In this document: positions 1 to 6,512 of the stretch, piece by piece | Layout: each line of letters starts with the position of its first letter | Position numbering within the stretch: position 1 is the stretch's first letter | From: Cyanobacteria bacterium UBA7694 | GTDB taxonomy: Bacteria > Cyanobacteriota > Sericytochromatia > UBA7694 | Direction of reading: 5' to 3' | NCBI GenBank assembly: GCA_002482705.1 | Contig: DLGM01000482.1 | Coordinates: forward strand, 1 to 8,288 | DNA length: 8,288 nt | Notes under the pieces: generated by a model | Seen by the model: the letters and a program-made list of their open reading frames with translations, nothing else | Told to the model about the DNA's origin: nothing | The model's database searches: none | Made by a program: the position numbers and the translations under genes

Positions 1-5
1 AAATA

Positions 6-1307
6 ATGTCTACAATCTTTGTATTGCGATTTGGGGTCATCATAGGGATTCTGGCTGGAATTGGCTGTTCACAGCTTCCTCCAACGGCTTCAAGCGTATC
101 CGCTTCTGCATCAAGTGATTTTTCCGTACAGGCCCTGACCGAAGGGTATTTAGTGCGCAAGGTGCGCCACTGGCTGGGCCAAAACAATGAAACGGCCCTG
201 GTGCGCGAAATTGAGTTTGCGCGGGTCAAGCACCCGGATCTGATGGAAGATATTATGTTGGCTGACCCGGCCCTGTATGCCCATGTGGCCGCTGTGCCTG
301 CGGTCGAGCAGCAGCGCAGCAACGCCCTCTTTGACGCGTTTATGCTGCGTTTGTCGGGTTTCCGTCCGATTCTAAGTTATGATATCGATGTTGTCGATGC
401 CGGGGCACTCAGCTTGCCCTACGATGTGGCCATCGATTCCATCGGCAATCTCTATATTGCCGATACCAGCAATAACCGGATTCGCAAACTGACCCCCGCA
501 GGCGTGGTCAGTAACTTGGCCACAGGCATTTCGGCGGTGGGTTTGGCGGTCGATTCACAAGATAATGTGTGGGCTGCCGAGAATACCCGGATCCGCAAAA
601 TTACACCCCAGGGAGGGGTCTCTACCATTGCCGGGACGCTGTCTTCAGATTTCGGCGGTGATGGCGGAAGCGCTCTTACGGCCACCTTTAGGGATATCCG
701 CGATGTGGCGGTGGACAGCCTTGGGAACGTCTACATTGCTGATTCAGGGAGCCAGCGTATTCGCAAGGTAGGCACCAACGGTATTGTGACCACGATCGCT
801 GGGAATGGCAGCGGCAGCTTTTCAGGAGACGGCGCTTTGGCTGTGAATGCCACGCTCGACAGACCCTCCCGTTTGGCCATTGATGCCCAGGACAATCTCT
901 TTTTTACCGATCACAGCAACTACCGGATTCGTAAGATTACCCCGGCAGGCATTATTTCAACGGTGGCTGGCAGTGGCAATACCAGTAATTCCGGGGCCAA
1001 CGGAAGCCTGGCTACCCAAGCTGGGTTGGGTGGCCCCTATGGTTTGGCCATCGACACTGGGGGCAATCTCTTTGTCAGCACCCTGAATACCAGCAGCCAC
1101 TACATTCGACAAATCTCCCCCGATGGCAAGATTCAAACGATTGCTGGTCAGGGAACCTCCGGCAACCTTGGTGATGGTGGACCCGCACTCAGTGCTCGGA
1201 TCAATACCGTGTATGGGGTGGCGGCTCACCCGGTGACACAGGAAATCTATCTGTCGAGCCTTTCTTCACCTTATGTTGTGCGCAAGCTGGTTCCCCAATA
1301 TGAATAA
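6..1307 (+). CDS. Putative NHL-repeat beta-propeller lipoprotein, copy 1
   Basis: This 433-residue protein is probably exported and may be lipid-anchored. Residues 1-20 form a short hydrophobic signal segment before Cys21 (ILAGIGC). That lipobox is imperfect, with Gly instead of the usual Leu at -3. Residues 22-40 are a Ser/Ala-rich linker. Residues 41-119 form a helical-looking module, nearly identical in the next gene, that I do not recognise. From about residue 138 there are six NHL-type repeats with the pattern 'D..GN.YIAD..N.RIRK.TP.G...T.AG', beginning near residues 138, 178, 229, 286, 343 and 401. They should close into a six-bladed propeller. NHL propellers usually bind proteins, sugars or other ligands, and some are enzymes; the ligand here is unknown. 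The frame is still open at the window edge, so an earlier start cannot be excluded, but ATG at 6 gives a sensible signal peptide. No ribosome binding site is visible in the five bases before it. Confidence is high for the fold and low for the role. Confidence 0.85.
   Translation: MSTIFVLRFGVIIGILAGIGCSQLPPTASSVSASASSDFSVQALTEGYLVRKVRHWLGQNNETALVREIEFARVKHPDLMEDIMLADPALYAHVAAVPAVEQQRSNALFDAFMLRLSGFRPILSYDIDVVDAGALSLPYDVAIDSIGNLYIADTSNNRIRKLTPAGVVSNLATGISAVGLAVDSQDNVWAAENTRIRKITPQGGVSTIAGTLSSDFGGDGGSALTATFRDIRDVAVDSLGNVYIADSGSQRIRKVGTNGIVTTIAGNGSGSFSGDGALAVNATLDRPSRLAIDAQDNLFFTDHSNYRIRKITPAGIISTVAGSGNTSNSGANGSLATQAGLGGPYGLAIDTGGNLFVSTLNTSSHYIRQISPDGKIQTIAGQGTSGNLGDGGPALSARINTVYGVAAHPVTQEIYLSSLSSPYVVRKLVPQYE
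129..360 (+). repeat. Duplicated N-terminal module, copy A
   Basis: This segment encodes residues 42-119 of the first NHL lipoprotein. It aligns without gaps to 1509-1740 at a constant offset of 1380 bases. By eye about 82% of bases match, including an identical 32-base tract at 198-229. Sequence on both sides (signal peptide and propeller) has diverged much more. Confidence 0.85.
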
Positions 1308-1374
1308 ACGGATGCTAGATATCGCGACCCTGGCCGGGAGAAGTTCGCTTTCTCTTGGCGCGGCTCGCTCTGTA

Positions 1375-1379
1375 AAGGA
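1375..1379 (+). promoter_or_regulatory. Ribosome binding site of NHL copy 2
   Basis: AAGGA lies 9 bases before the ATG at 1389 and supports that start. The 81-base gap from the previous gene shows no convincing terminator, so the two NHL genes could be co-transcribed. Confidence 0.6.
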
Positions 1380-1388
1380 ACACGTCTA

Positions 1389-2678
1389 ATGACCCCACGC
1401 AAACGATTAAAGGCCCTGTTGTGGGGCGCTATTTTGGGCCTCTTGGGCTGTACCCAGGCTCCGCTTGTCCCGAGTAGCCTCACCCCTGAGGGTCATACCT
1501 TCCAAGTCCAGGCCCTGACCGAAGGGTATGTGGCGCGCAAGGTGCGCCACTGGTTAAACCAAGATAACGAACCGGCGCTGGTGCGCGAAATTGAGTTTGC
1601 GCGGGTCAAACATCCCGACCTGATGGAAGGGATCATGTTGGCCGACCCGGCGCTGTACGCTCAGGTGGCTGCGGTGCCCGCTGTCGACAGCCAGCGCAGC
1701 AACGCGACCTTTGATGCGTTTATGGTGCGTCTGTCGGGGTTTTTGCCTATCTTAAGTTATCAGATGAGTGCTGTTGCCACCGGTTCTCTCACTCCGCAGG
1801 ACGTGGCTGTCGATTCTGCCGGTAATTTATATGTCGCTGATACAGGCAATGATCGCATTCAGAAAATCACCCCTGCCGGAGTGGTCAGTACCTTGGCCAC
1901 CGGACTCTCAAGTCTGCAAGGGATTGGCACTGATGCGCAGGCAAATGTTTTTGCTGTCAGTGGTGCCCGTGTGTTTAAGATCACGCCTCAGGGTGTGGCG
2001 ACGGTGGTGGCCGGTGGCGGAGGAGTTCACAATAACGGAGTGCTGGCCACCACCATTGCGCTCTCTTTCCCCAGAGACGTGGCGGTGGATAGTACTGGCA
2101 ATCTGTATCTTTCTGAATTAGGTACTAATTTTATCCGTAAAGTAGATACCGAAGGCATTATCACCACTTTGGCTGGGGATGGTACTCAGAGTTTTCTGGG
2201 GGAAGGTACTCCGGCCGTGAATGCCCGCCTCAGTTTTCCAACCCAGTTGGTTGTAGATACGGCTGGGAATATCTTCTTTGTTGACTCGGGCAATCACCGG
2301 GTCCGAAAAATCACCCCGGCAGGCATTATTTCGACTGTGGCAGGCAATGGCAGCCCCTATTATTCTGGAGATGGGGGTTTGGCAATCGAGGCCGGTTTGG
2401 CCAATCCCACGGGGGTGGCCGTGGATACCGTAGGCAATGTATTTATCAGCAATTCCAACGTCAATTATTATGCCTATATTCGCCGCGTTATGCCCAATGG
2501 CACGATTGAGCACATCGCCGGGTTTAACAGCACCGGCAATACCGGTGACGGGGGGCCTTCCACCAGCGCCTATTTGCGCGGTACCCAAGGTTTGGCGGCC
2601 AACCCGCTCAACAATGAGATTTTTATTGCTGACAGGGGCAATGCCCGCATTCGCAAGCTCATTCCCCAGTACGAATAG
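1389..2678 (+). CDS. Putative NHL-repeat beta-propeller lipoprotein, copy 2
   Basis: This is a 429-residue paralogue of the preceding gene. It begins with a charged n-region (MTPRKRLK), a hydrophobic core and a textbook lipobox (GLLGC) with Cys21 as the lipid-attachment residue, so it is very probably a lipoprotein. Residues 40-119 are the same conserved module as in copy 1 (VQALTEGY, KVRHWL, ALVREIEFARVKHPDLME, MLADPALY, RLSGF). Six NHL-type repeats follow from about residue 136, with clear blades at 'DSAGNLYVADTGNDRIQKITP', 'DSTGNLYLSELG', 'DTAGNIFFVDSGNHRVRKITP', 'DTVGNVFISNSN' and a closing blade 'NNEIFIADRGNARIRKLIPQYE'. Both proteins end in R-K-L-[V/I]-PQYE. The start is supported by an AAGGA ribosome binding site. 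The propellers have diverged in loops and surface residues, which suggests different ligands on a common anchor module. No enzyme signature was recognised. Confidence 0.88.
   Translation: MTPRKRLKALLWGAILGLLGCTQAPLVPSSLTPEGHTFQVQALTEGYVARKVRHWLNQDNEPALVREIEFARVKHPDLMEGIMLADPALYAQVAAVPAVDSQRSNATFDAFMVRLSGFLPILSYQMSAVATGSLTPQDVAVDSAGNLYVADTGNDRIQKITPAGVVSTLATGLSSLQGIGTDAQANVFAVSGARVFKITPQGVATVVAGGGGVHNNGVLATTIALSFPRDVAVDSTGNLYLSELGTNFIRKVDTEGIITTLAGDGTQSFLGEGTPAVNARLSFPTQLVVDTAGNIFFVDSGNHRVRKITPAGIISTVAGNGSPYYSGDGGLAIEAGLANPTGVAVDTVGNVFISNSNVNYYAYIRRVMPNGTIEHIAGFNSTGNTGDGGPSTSAYLRGTQGLAANPLNNEIFIADRGNARIRKLIPQYE
1509..1740 (+). repeat. Duplicated N-terminal module, copy B
   Basis: This is the partner of 129-360 and encodes residues 41-118 of the second NHL lipoprotein. 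The alignment has no insertions or deletions. Substitutions are mostly at third codon positions, which points to selection on the protein or to recent gene conversion in this part only. Confidence 0.85.
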
Positions 2679-2700
2679 CTGTTTCTAAGCGCGTAACACA

Positions 2701-2732
2701 AAGGGCCTGAAGGCATTTGCCTTCAGGCCCTT
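2701..2732. terminator. Bidirectional hairpin terminator between convergent genes
   Basis: AAGGGCCTGAAGGCA and TGCCTTCAGGCCCTT are a perfect 15-base inverted repeat separated by only TT. In practice this is a GC-rich stem with a four-base ATTT loop. It lies 22 bases after the second NHL gene and 15 bases after the nrdA stop codon, which is read from the other strand. On the minus strand the stem runs into a T-rich tail (CTTTGTGTT), typical of intrinsic termination. On the plus strand the tail is only CCCTTG, so termination of the NHL genes may be less efficient. Confidence 0.85.
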
Positions 2733-2747
2733 GATGTAGGGTGTACC

Positions 2748-5132
2748 TTAGCTACTGCACACTTCGCAGTCTTCCGGGTTACTGATCGAGCACACCAGGG
2801 CTTCCTGGGCGGTCACAGCCGGGTTGGCGGCGGCCTTCATGGTGGCGGCGCTGATATTCTGAGCGGTCGCCGTAGGCTCGACGGTGAACTTGATTGCGTC
2901 GGCAGCGGCTTTGGTGCGCAGGTAATACATGCCGGTCTTGAGGCCCTGTTTCCAGGAGTAGAAGTGCATCGAGGTCAGTTTGGCCAGGGTGGCACTTTCG
3001 ACAAACAGGTTGAGCGACTGGGACTGGCAGATATAGGCCCCCCGGTCGGCGGCCATGTCGATCAGGGCGCGCTGCTTAATTTCCCAGACGGTTTTGTACA
3101 GGGCCTTGATGTCCTCGGGGATTTCGGCAATATGCTGCACCGAGCCGTTGCCCGCGATGATCTTGTCCTTGATTTTGTCGCTCCAGATACCCAGCTCAAC
3201 CAAATCACGCATCAGGTGTTTGTTGACCACAATAAACTCGCCTGACAAAACGCGGCGGGTATAGAGGTTCGAGGTATAAGGCTCAAAACACTCGTTATTG
3301 CCGAGAATTTGCGACGTCGAAGCGGTGGGCATGGGGGCCACCAGCAGCGAGTTGCGAATGCCGTAACGGGCAATGTCTTCTTTCAGGCCGCTCCAGTCCC
3401 AGCGATCGGTGGGGGTGGTGCCCCACATATCGTATTGCAGGATGCCTTTGGAAGCTGGGGAGCCTTCATAGGTGCTGTAGGGGCCATCAATCCGAGCCAG
3501 ATCCTTCGAGGCGGTCAGCGCACCGTAATAGATCGTTTCAAAGATCTCGCGGTTGAGCTGGCGGGCTTCATCCGAGTCAAAGGGCATGCGCAGCATAATG
3601 AACACGTCGGCCAGTCCCTGAATGCCCAGGCCAATCGGGCGGTGGCGCATGTTCGAGTTGCGCGCTTCTTCGACCGGGTAATAGTTCAGGTCGATGATTT
3701 TATTGAGGTTGCGGGTGGCCACCTGGGTCACTTCGTACAGGCGCTGGTGGTCAAATTTGCCGTCCATGACAAACTTGGGCAGGGCCAGGGAAGCCAGGTT
3801 GCACACGGCCACTTCGTCTTTGGAGGTGTACTCAATGATTTCGGTACACAAATTGCTCGACTTGATCGTGCCCAGGTTTTGCTGGTTCGATTTGCTGTTG
3901 GCGGCATCTTTGAACAGCATATAGGGGGTGCCGGTCTCAATTTGTGACTCGACCACCGCCATCCACAGATCGCGGGCCTTGACCGTTTTGCGGGCGCGGC
4001 CTTCGCGCTCATAACGGGTGTACAGCTCTTCAAAGGCTTCGCCCCAGGTTTCGTGTAGGCCGGGAGCCTCATGGGGGCAGAAGAGTGACCAGTCGCCTTC
4101 TTCTTCGACGCGTTTCATGAACAGATCCGGCGTCCAGAGGGCATAAAACAGATCGCGGGCGCGCATTTCTTCCTTGCCGTGGTTCTTGCGCAAATCGAGG
4201 AAGGCCTCGATGTCTGCATGCCAAGGCTCGATATAAATGGCAAAAGCGCCTTTGCGCTTGCCGCCGCCCTGATCGACATACCGGGCGGTGTCGTTGAACA
4301 CGCGCAGCATGGGTACAATGCCGTTGCTGGTGCCGTTGGTGCCGCTGATATACGAGCCCGTGGCGCGGATATTGTGAATGCTCAGGCCAATGCCGCCGGA
4401 AGACTGGGAAATTTTGGCGCACTGCTTGAGGGTGTCGTAAATGCCTTCGATGCTGTCGTCCTGCATGGTGAGCAGGAAACAGGAGGACATTTGCGGTTTG
4501 GGCGTGCCCGCATTAAACAGGGTCGGGGTGGCGTGGGTGAACCAGCGCTCAGACAGCAGGTCGTAAGTTTCGATGGCGGCCTGAATATCGTCGTGGTGAA
4601 TGCCCACGGCGACGCGCATCAGCATGTGCTGGGGGCGTTCGGCGATTTGGCCGTTGATTTTGAGCAGATACGAGCGCTCAAGGGTTTTAAAGCCAAAGAA
4701 ATCGTAGCCGAAGTCGCGGTCATGGATAATCGCCGAGTCGAGTTCCTGGGCGTTGTTCATGACAATGTCGTAGATTTCGTCAGAGATTAAGGCGGCACTC
4801 AGACCGGTTTTGTTGTCGACATATTCGTACAGATCCTTGATCGTCTCGGAAAACGACTTCTTGGTGGTCTTGTGCAGATTCGAGATCGCAATCCGGGAAG
4901 CCAGCAGGGAATAGTCCGGGTGTTTGGTGGTCAGCGTCGCGGCAATTTCCGCCGCCAGATTGTCGAGTTCGGTGGTGGTGACCCCGTCGTACAATCCTTC
5001 GATCACTTTCATGGCCACCCGGGTGGCATCCACATGGTCAGGCTCGAGGCCATAACACAGCTTTTGGATGCGGGAGGTGATTTTGTCAAACTTAACGGCT
5101 TCGCGCCGTCCGTCGCGCTTGATTACGTACAT
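2748..5132 (-). CDS. nrdA: Class Ia ribonucleoside-diphosphate reductase, large (alpha) subunit
   Basis: This is the 794-residue catalytic subunit that reduces ribonucleoside diphosphates to deoxyribonucleoside diphosphates in the cytoplasm, with NrdB as radical donor. Residues 1-90 form an ATP-cone (VIKRDGRRE..FDKI), the overall activity site that senses ATP/dATP. The redox pair in the active site is C218 (SSCF) and C444 (VCNLASL). The thiyl-radical cysteine is C429 in N427-L-C429-T-E431. Y736 and Y737 (GMYYLRT) are the radical-transfer tyrosines. C789 and C792 in the C-terminal tail (CEVC) are the swinging-arm thiols reloaded by thioredoxin or glutaredoxin. Length and motifs throughout match the eukaryotic R1 type (human RRM1 is 792 residues), with long near-identical stretches, and differ from the shorter E. 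coli NrdA. It lies downstream of nrdB and is probably co-transcribed with it. No intein, intron or missing catalytic residue is seen. Confidence 0.98.
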   Translation of the reverse strand: MYVIKRDGRREAVKFDKITSRIQKLCYGLEPDHVDATRVAMKVIEGLYDGVTTTELDNLAAEIAATLTTKHPDYSLLASRIAISNLHKTTKKSFSETIKDLYEYVDNKTGLSAALISDEIYDIVMNNAQELDSAIIHDRDFGYDFFGFKTLERSYLLKINGQIAERPQHMLMRVAVGIHHDDIQAAIETYDLLSERWFTHATPTLFNAGTPKPQMSSCFLLTMQDDSIEGIYDTLKQCAKISQSSGGIGLSIHNIRATGSYISGTNGTSNGIVPMLRVFNDTARYVDQGGGKRKGAFAIYIEPWHADIEAFLDLRKNHGKEEMRARDLFYALWTPDLFMKRVEEEGDWSLFCPHEAPGLHETWGEAFEELYTRYEREGRARKTVKARDLWMAVVESQIETGTPYMLFKDAANSKSNQQNLGTIKSSNLCTEIIEYTSKDEVAVCNLASLALPKFVMDGKFDHQRLYEVTQVATRNLNKIIDLNYYPVEEARNSNMRHRPIGLGIQGLADVFIMLRMPFDSDEARQLNREIFETIYYGALTASKDLARIDGPYSTYEGSPASKGILQYDMWGTTPTDRWDWSGLKEDIARYGIRNSLLVAPMPTASTSQILGNNECFEPYTSNLYTRRVLSGEFIVVNKHLMRDLVELGIWSDKIKDKIIAGNGSVQHIAEIPEDIKALYKTVWEIKQRALIDMAADRGAYICQSQSLNLFVESATLAKLTSMHFYSWKQGLKTGMYYLRTKAAADAIKFTVEPTATAQNISAATMKAAANPAVTAQEALVCSISNPEDCEVCSS

Positions 5133-5139
5133 ATTGCAG

Positions 5140-5144
5140 TCCTT
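5140..5144 (-). promoter_or_regulatory. Ribosome binding site of nrdA
   Basis: AAGGA on the minus strand lies 7 bases before the nrdA ATG at 5132. It confirms the start that gives the canonical ATP-cone N-terminus (MYVIKRDGR). Confidence 0.7.
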
Positions 5145-5157
5145 GTCATTCGTAGTC

Positions 5158-5238
5158 GGGAGCTAAGCTCACCTCCGGAGATGGTCACTCCTTGGCGACG
5201 GACCCCCCTAGTGCTTCCTGCGAAGCTGGTCGTCGGCC
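5158..5238 (-). other. Structured leader of unknown class upstream of nrdA
   Basis: The nrdB-nrdA spacer (5133-5298) holds no convincing gene but several nested inverted repeats. An outer stem pairs 5194-5204 with 5228-5238 (10 pairs with one bulged base on each side). It encloses a perfect hairpin, GCTTC/GAAGC at 5213-5217 and 5222-5226, with a four-base loop. Nearer nrdA are the self-complementary CTCCGGAG at 5173-5180, which can also pair with neighbouring GGAG/CTCC tracts, and a GAGC/GCTC hairpin at 5160-5170. The repeats are alternatives to one another, as expected of a switching leader. It does not match the cobalamin, glycine, TPP, SAM or purine riboswitch cores that I know. It could also be a REP-like palindromic repeat. 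The stems are seen directly; any regulatory role is inference. Confidence 0.4.
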
Positions 5239-5256
5239 TGAGAGGTTGGGCAGGGG

Positions 5257-5284
5257 AAAAGAGGGAGGCCCCACAGCATCCCTC
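5257..5284 (-). terminator. Possible weak terminator or attenuator after nrdB
   Basis: Read on the minus strand, GAGGGA (5279-5284) can pair with TCCCTC (5261-5266) across a 12-base loop, followed at once by TTTT (5257-5260) and then CCCC. The stem is short and the T-run is only four bases, so it could at most cause partial termination and lower nrdA relative to nrdB. It starts 15 bases after the nrdB stop codon. Confidence 0.25.
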
Positions 5285-5298
5285 AACTAAAAATAGGT

Positions 5299-6303
5299 TT
5301 AAAAATCTTCGTCAAAGCGGATCACGTGCTCTTCACGGCCGCTGGTCACGCCCGACTTTTGATAGTCGGAGACGCGTTTTTCAAAGAAATTGGTTTTGCC
5401 TTGCAGGGAAATCATTTCCATGAAATCGAAGGGATTGGTGACATTGTAGATCTTTTGGCCACCCAATGCGACCAATAAGCGGTCGGCGACAAACTCGATA
5501 TATTGGTTCATCATGTCGGCGTTCATACCAATTAATTTGACCGGCAGGGCATGGGTGACAAATTCTTGTTCAATCGTGACCGCTTCGCGGATAATGGCTT
5601 CGACCTTGTCAACGGGCAATTTGTTTTTTAACTGTGAGTAGATCAGGCAGGCAAAGTCGCCGTGCATGCCTTCATCGCGGGAGATCAGCTCGTTTGAGAA
5701 CGAGAGACCGGGCATCAACCCCCGTTTCTTGAGCCAGAAGATCGAACAAAAGCTGCCCGAGAAAAAGATGCCTTCGACAGCGGCAAAGGCCACCAGACGC
5801 TCGGCAAAGCTGCCATTGTCAATCCAGCGCAGGGCCCAGTCGGCCTTTTTCTTGACGCAGGGAATGGTTTCGATGGCGTTAAACAGACGGCTTTTTTCGA
5901 TCGGGTCTTTGATATACGAGTCGATCAGCAGCGAGTAGGTTTCCGAATGGATGTTTTCCATCATGACCTGAAAGCCATAAAAGCAGCGGGCTTCCGGGAA
6001 CTGCACTTCTTTCAGGAAGTGGACGGCCAGATTTTCGTTGACAATCCCGTCACTGGCGGCAAAGAAAGCCAGTACGTGGCGAATAAAATAACGTTCGTCA
6101 TCGCTGAGACGCTCGTTCCAGTCAACCAAGTCGGCGGAGAGATCAATTTCTTCGGTGGTCCAGAAACAGGCTTCGGCCTTTTTATACATTTCCCACATGC
6201 TCTCATGACGAATGGGAAAAAGCACAAAACGGTCACTGTTTTTTTCTAGGATGGGTTCGGCGTTCACGGATACATTCTCGTTATCGGTCATCAAGTTCAG
6301 CAT
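5299..6303 (-). CDS. nrdB: Class Ia ribonucleotide reductase, small (beta) subunit
   Basis: This 334-residue radical-generating subunit of ribonucleotide reductase assembles a diiron-oxo centre and a stable tyrosyl radical and passes the radical to NrdA. By comparison with mouse R2, the metal ligands are D85, E116, H119, E177, E211 and H214. The radical tyrosine is Y123 (ENIHSETYS) and the radical-path tryptophan is W48 (FWTTEEIDL). All are present, so this is not a tyrosine-less class Ic or Id variant. The C-terminal tail ends FDEDF, the acidic/Phe tail that docks into the large subunit and matches the eukaryotic DADF ending. Long stretches (FFAASDGIVNENL, NAIETIPCVKKKADWALRW, FSNELISRDEG.H) are nearly identical to vertebrate R2. 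The reading frame stays open to an ATG at 6420, but the ATG at 6303 has a GAGG motif and lies below a promoter, so it is preferred. ATG 6291 is a second option. Confidence 0.96.
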   Translation of the reverse strand: MLNLMTDNENVSVNAEPILEKNSDRFVLFPIRHESMWEMYKKAEACFWTTEEIDLSADLVDWNERLSDDERYFIRHVLAFFAASDGIVNENLAVHFLKEVQFPEARCFYGFQVMMENIHSETYSLLIDSYIKDPIEKSRLFNAIETIPCVKKKADWALRWIDNGSFAERLVAFAAVEGIFFSGSFCSIFWLKKRGLMPGLSFSNELISRDEGMHGDFACLIYSQLKNKLPVDKVEAIIREAVTIEQEFVTHALPVKLIGMNADMMNQYIEFVADRLLVALGGQKIYNVTNPFDFMEMISLQGKTNFFEKRVSDYQKSGVTSGREEHVIRFDEDF

Positions 6304-6307
6304 TCTA

Positions 6308-6311
6308 CCTC
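6308..6311 (-). promoter_or_regulatory. Ribosome binding site of nrdB
   Basis: GAGG on the minus strand lies 4 bases before the ATG at 6303. The spacing is short. The alternative ATG at 6291 would leave 16 bases, which is too many. This favours 6303 as the start. Confidence 0.5.
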
Positions 6312-6349
6312 GGCTTATACAGGGGGGCGTTTCACTTCCTGAATGACGC

Positions 6350-6378
6350 AGTGTAGAAAGAGACCAAACCCTTGTCAG
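6350..6378 (-). promoter_or_regulatory. Sigma70-type promoter of the nrdB-nrdA operon
   Basis: On the minus strand, a -35-like CTGACA (6373-6378) is separated by exactly 17 bases from a -10-like TACACT (6350-6355). That is five and four matches of six to the consensus hexamers. Transcription would begin near 6343, giving a leader of about 40 bases before the nrdB ATG. It lies within the 209-base gap between the ankyrin gene and nrdB (6304-6512). No tandem NrdR boxes are recognisable in that gap by eye. Confidence 0.5.
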
Positions 6379-6512
6379 TACAGGTTTTATCCTTGTTTCT
6401 GCGTTTTCTGGAAGCCCCACTCCTACCCTCTATTGTACGCCGATTTGGGGGGGTGGGAAGCCCTAATTTGTGATCGTTGTCAGATTGGTTTGAAATAGTT
6501 GGTTTCGCTTCA

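Noticed and set aside
452..685. Antisense open frames within the NHL genes, including 2118-2588
   Set aside because: They mirror the repetitive Gly/Asp/Ala codons of the propeller on the other strand and have no start context or family resemblance.
1338..1354. Hairpin GAGAAG-TTCG-CTTTCTC between the two NHL genes as a terminator
   Set aside because: The stem is six pairs with a bulge and has no T-run; too weak to call.
3309..4790. Long open frames (212 and 203 codons) on the plus strand opposite nrdA
   Set aside because: They lie wholly antisense to an unambiguous nrdA, have low-complexity Gly/Val/Ala/His-rich translations and resemble no family; GC-rich codon bias explains the openness.
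5208..5279. Minus-strand 23-residue leader peptide (begins MLWGLPLF) in the nrdB-nrdA spacer
   Set aside because: Its only Shine-Dalgarno-like GAGGG touches the ATG with no spacing, and it has no run of a regulatory amino acid; chance is more likely.
5133..5298. Cobalamin, glycine or other known riboswitch in the nrd spacer
   Set aside because: A CTCTCAGG-like string and CTAGGGG-like string are present, but the rest of the glycine, guanidine and cobalamin cores is missing.
4872..5423. Plus-strand open frame of 183 codons spanning nrdA start, the spacer and the nrdB end
   Set aside because: It crosses two well-supported genes on the other strand and the spacer palindromes, with no protein-like features.
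6304..6420. N-terminal extension of nrdB to the ATG at 6420
   Set aside because: The extra 39 residues have no counterpart in R2 proteins and would overlap the likely promoter at 6350-6378; ATG 6303 has its own GAGG motif.
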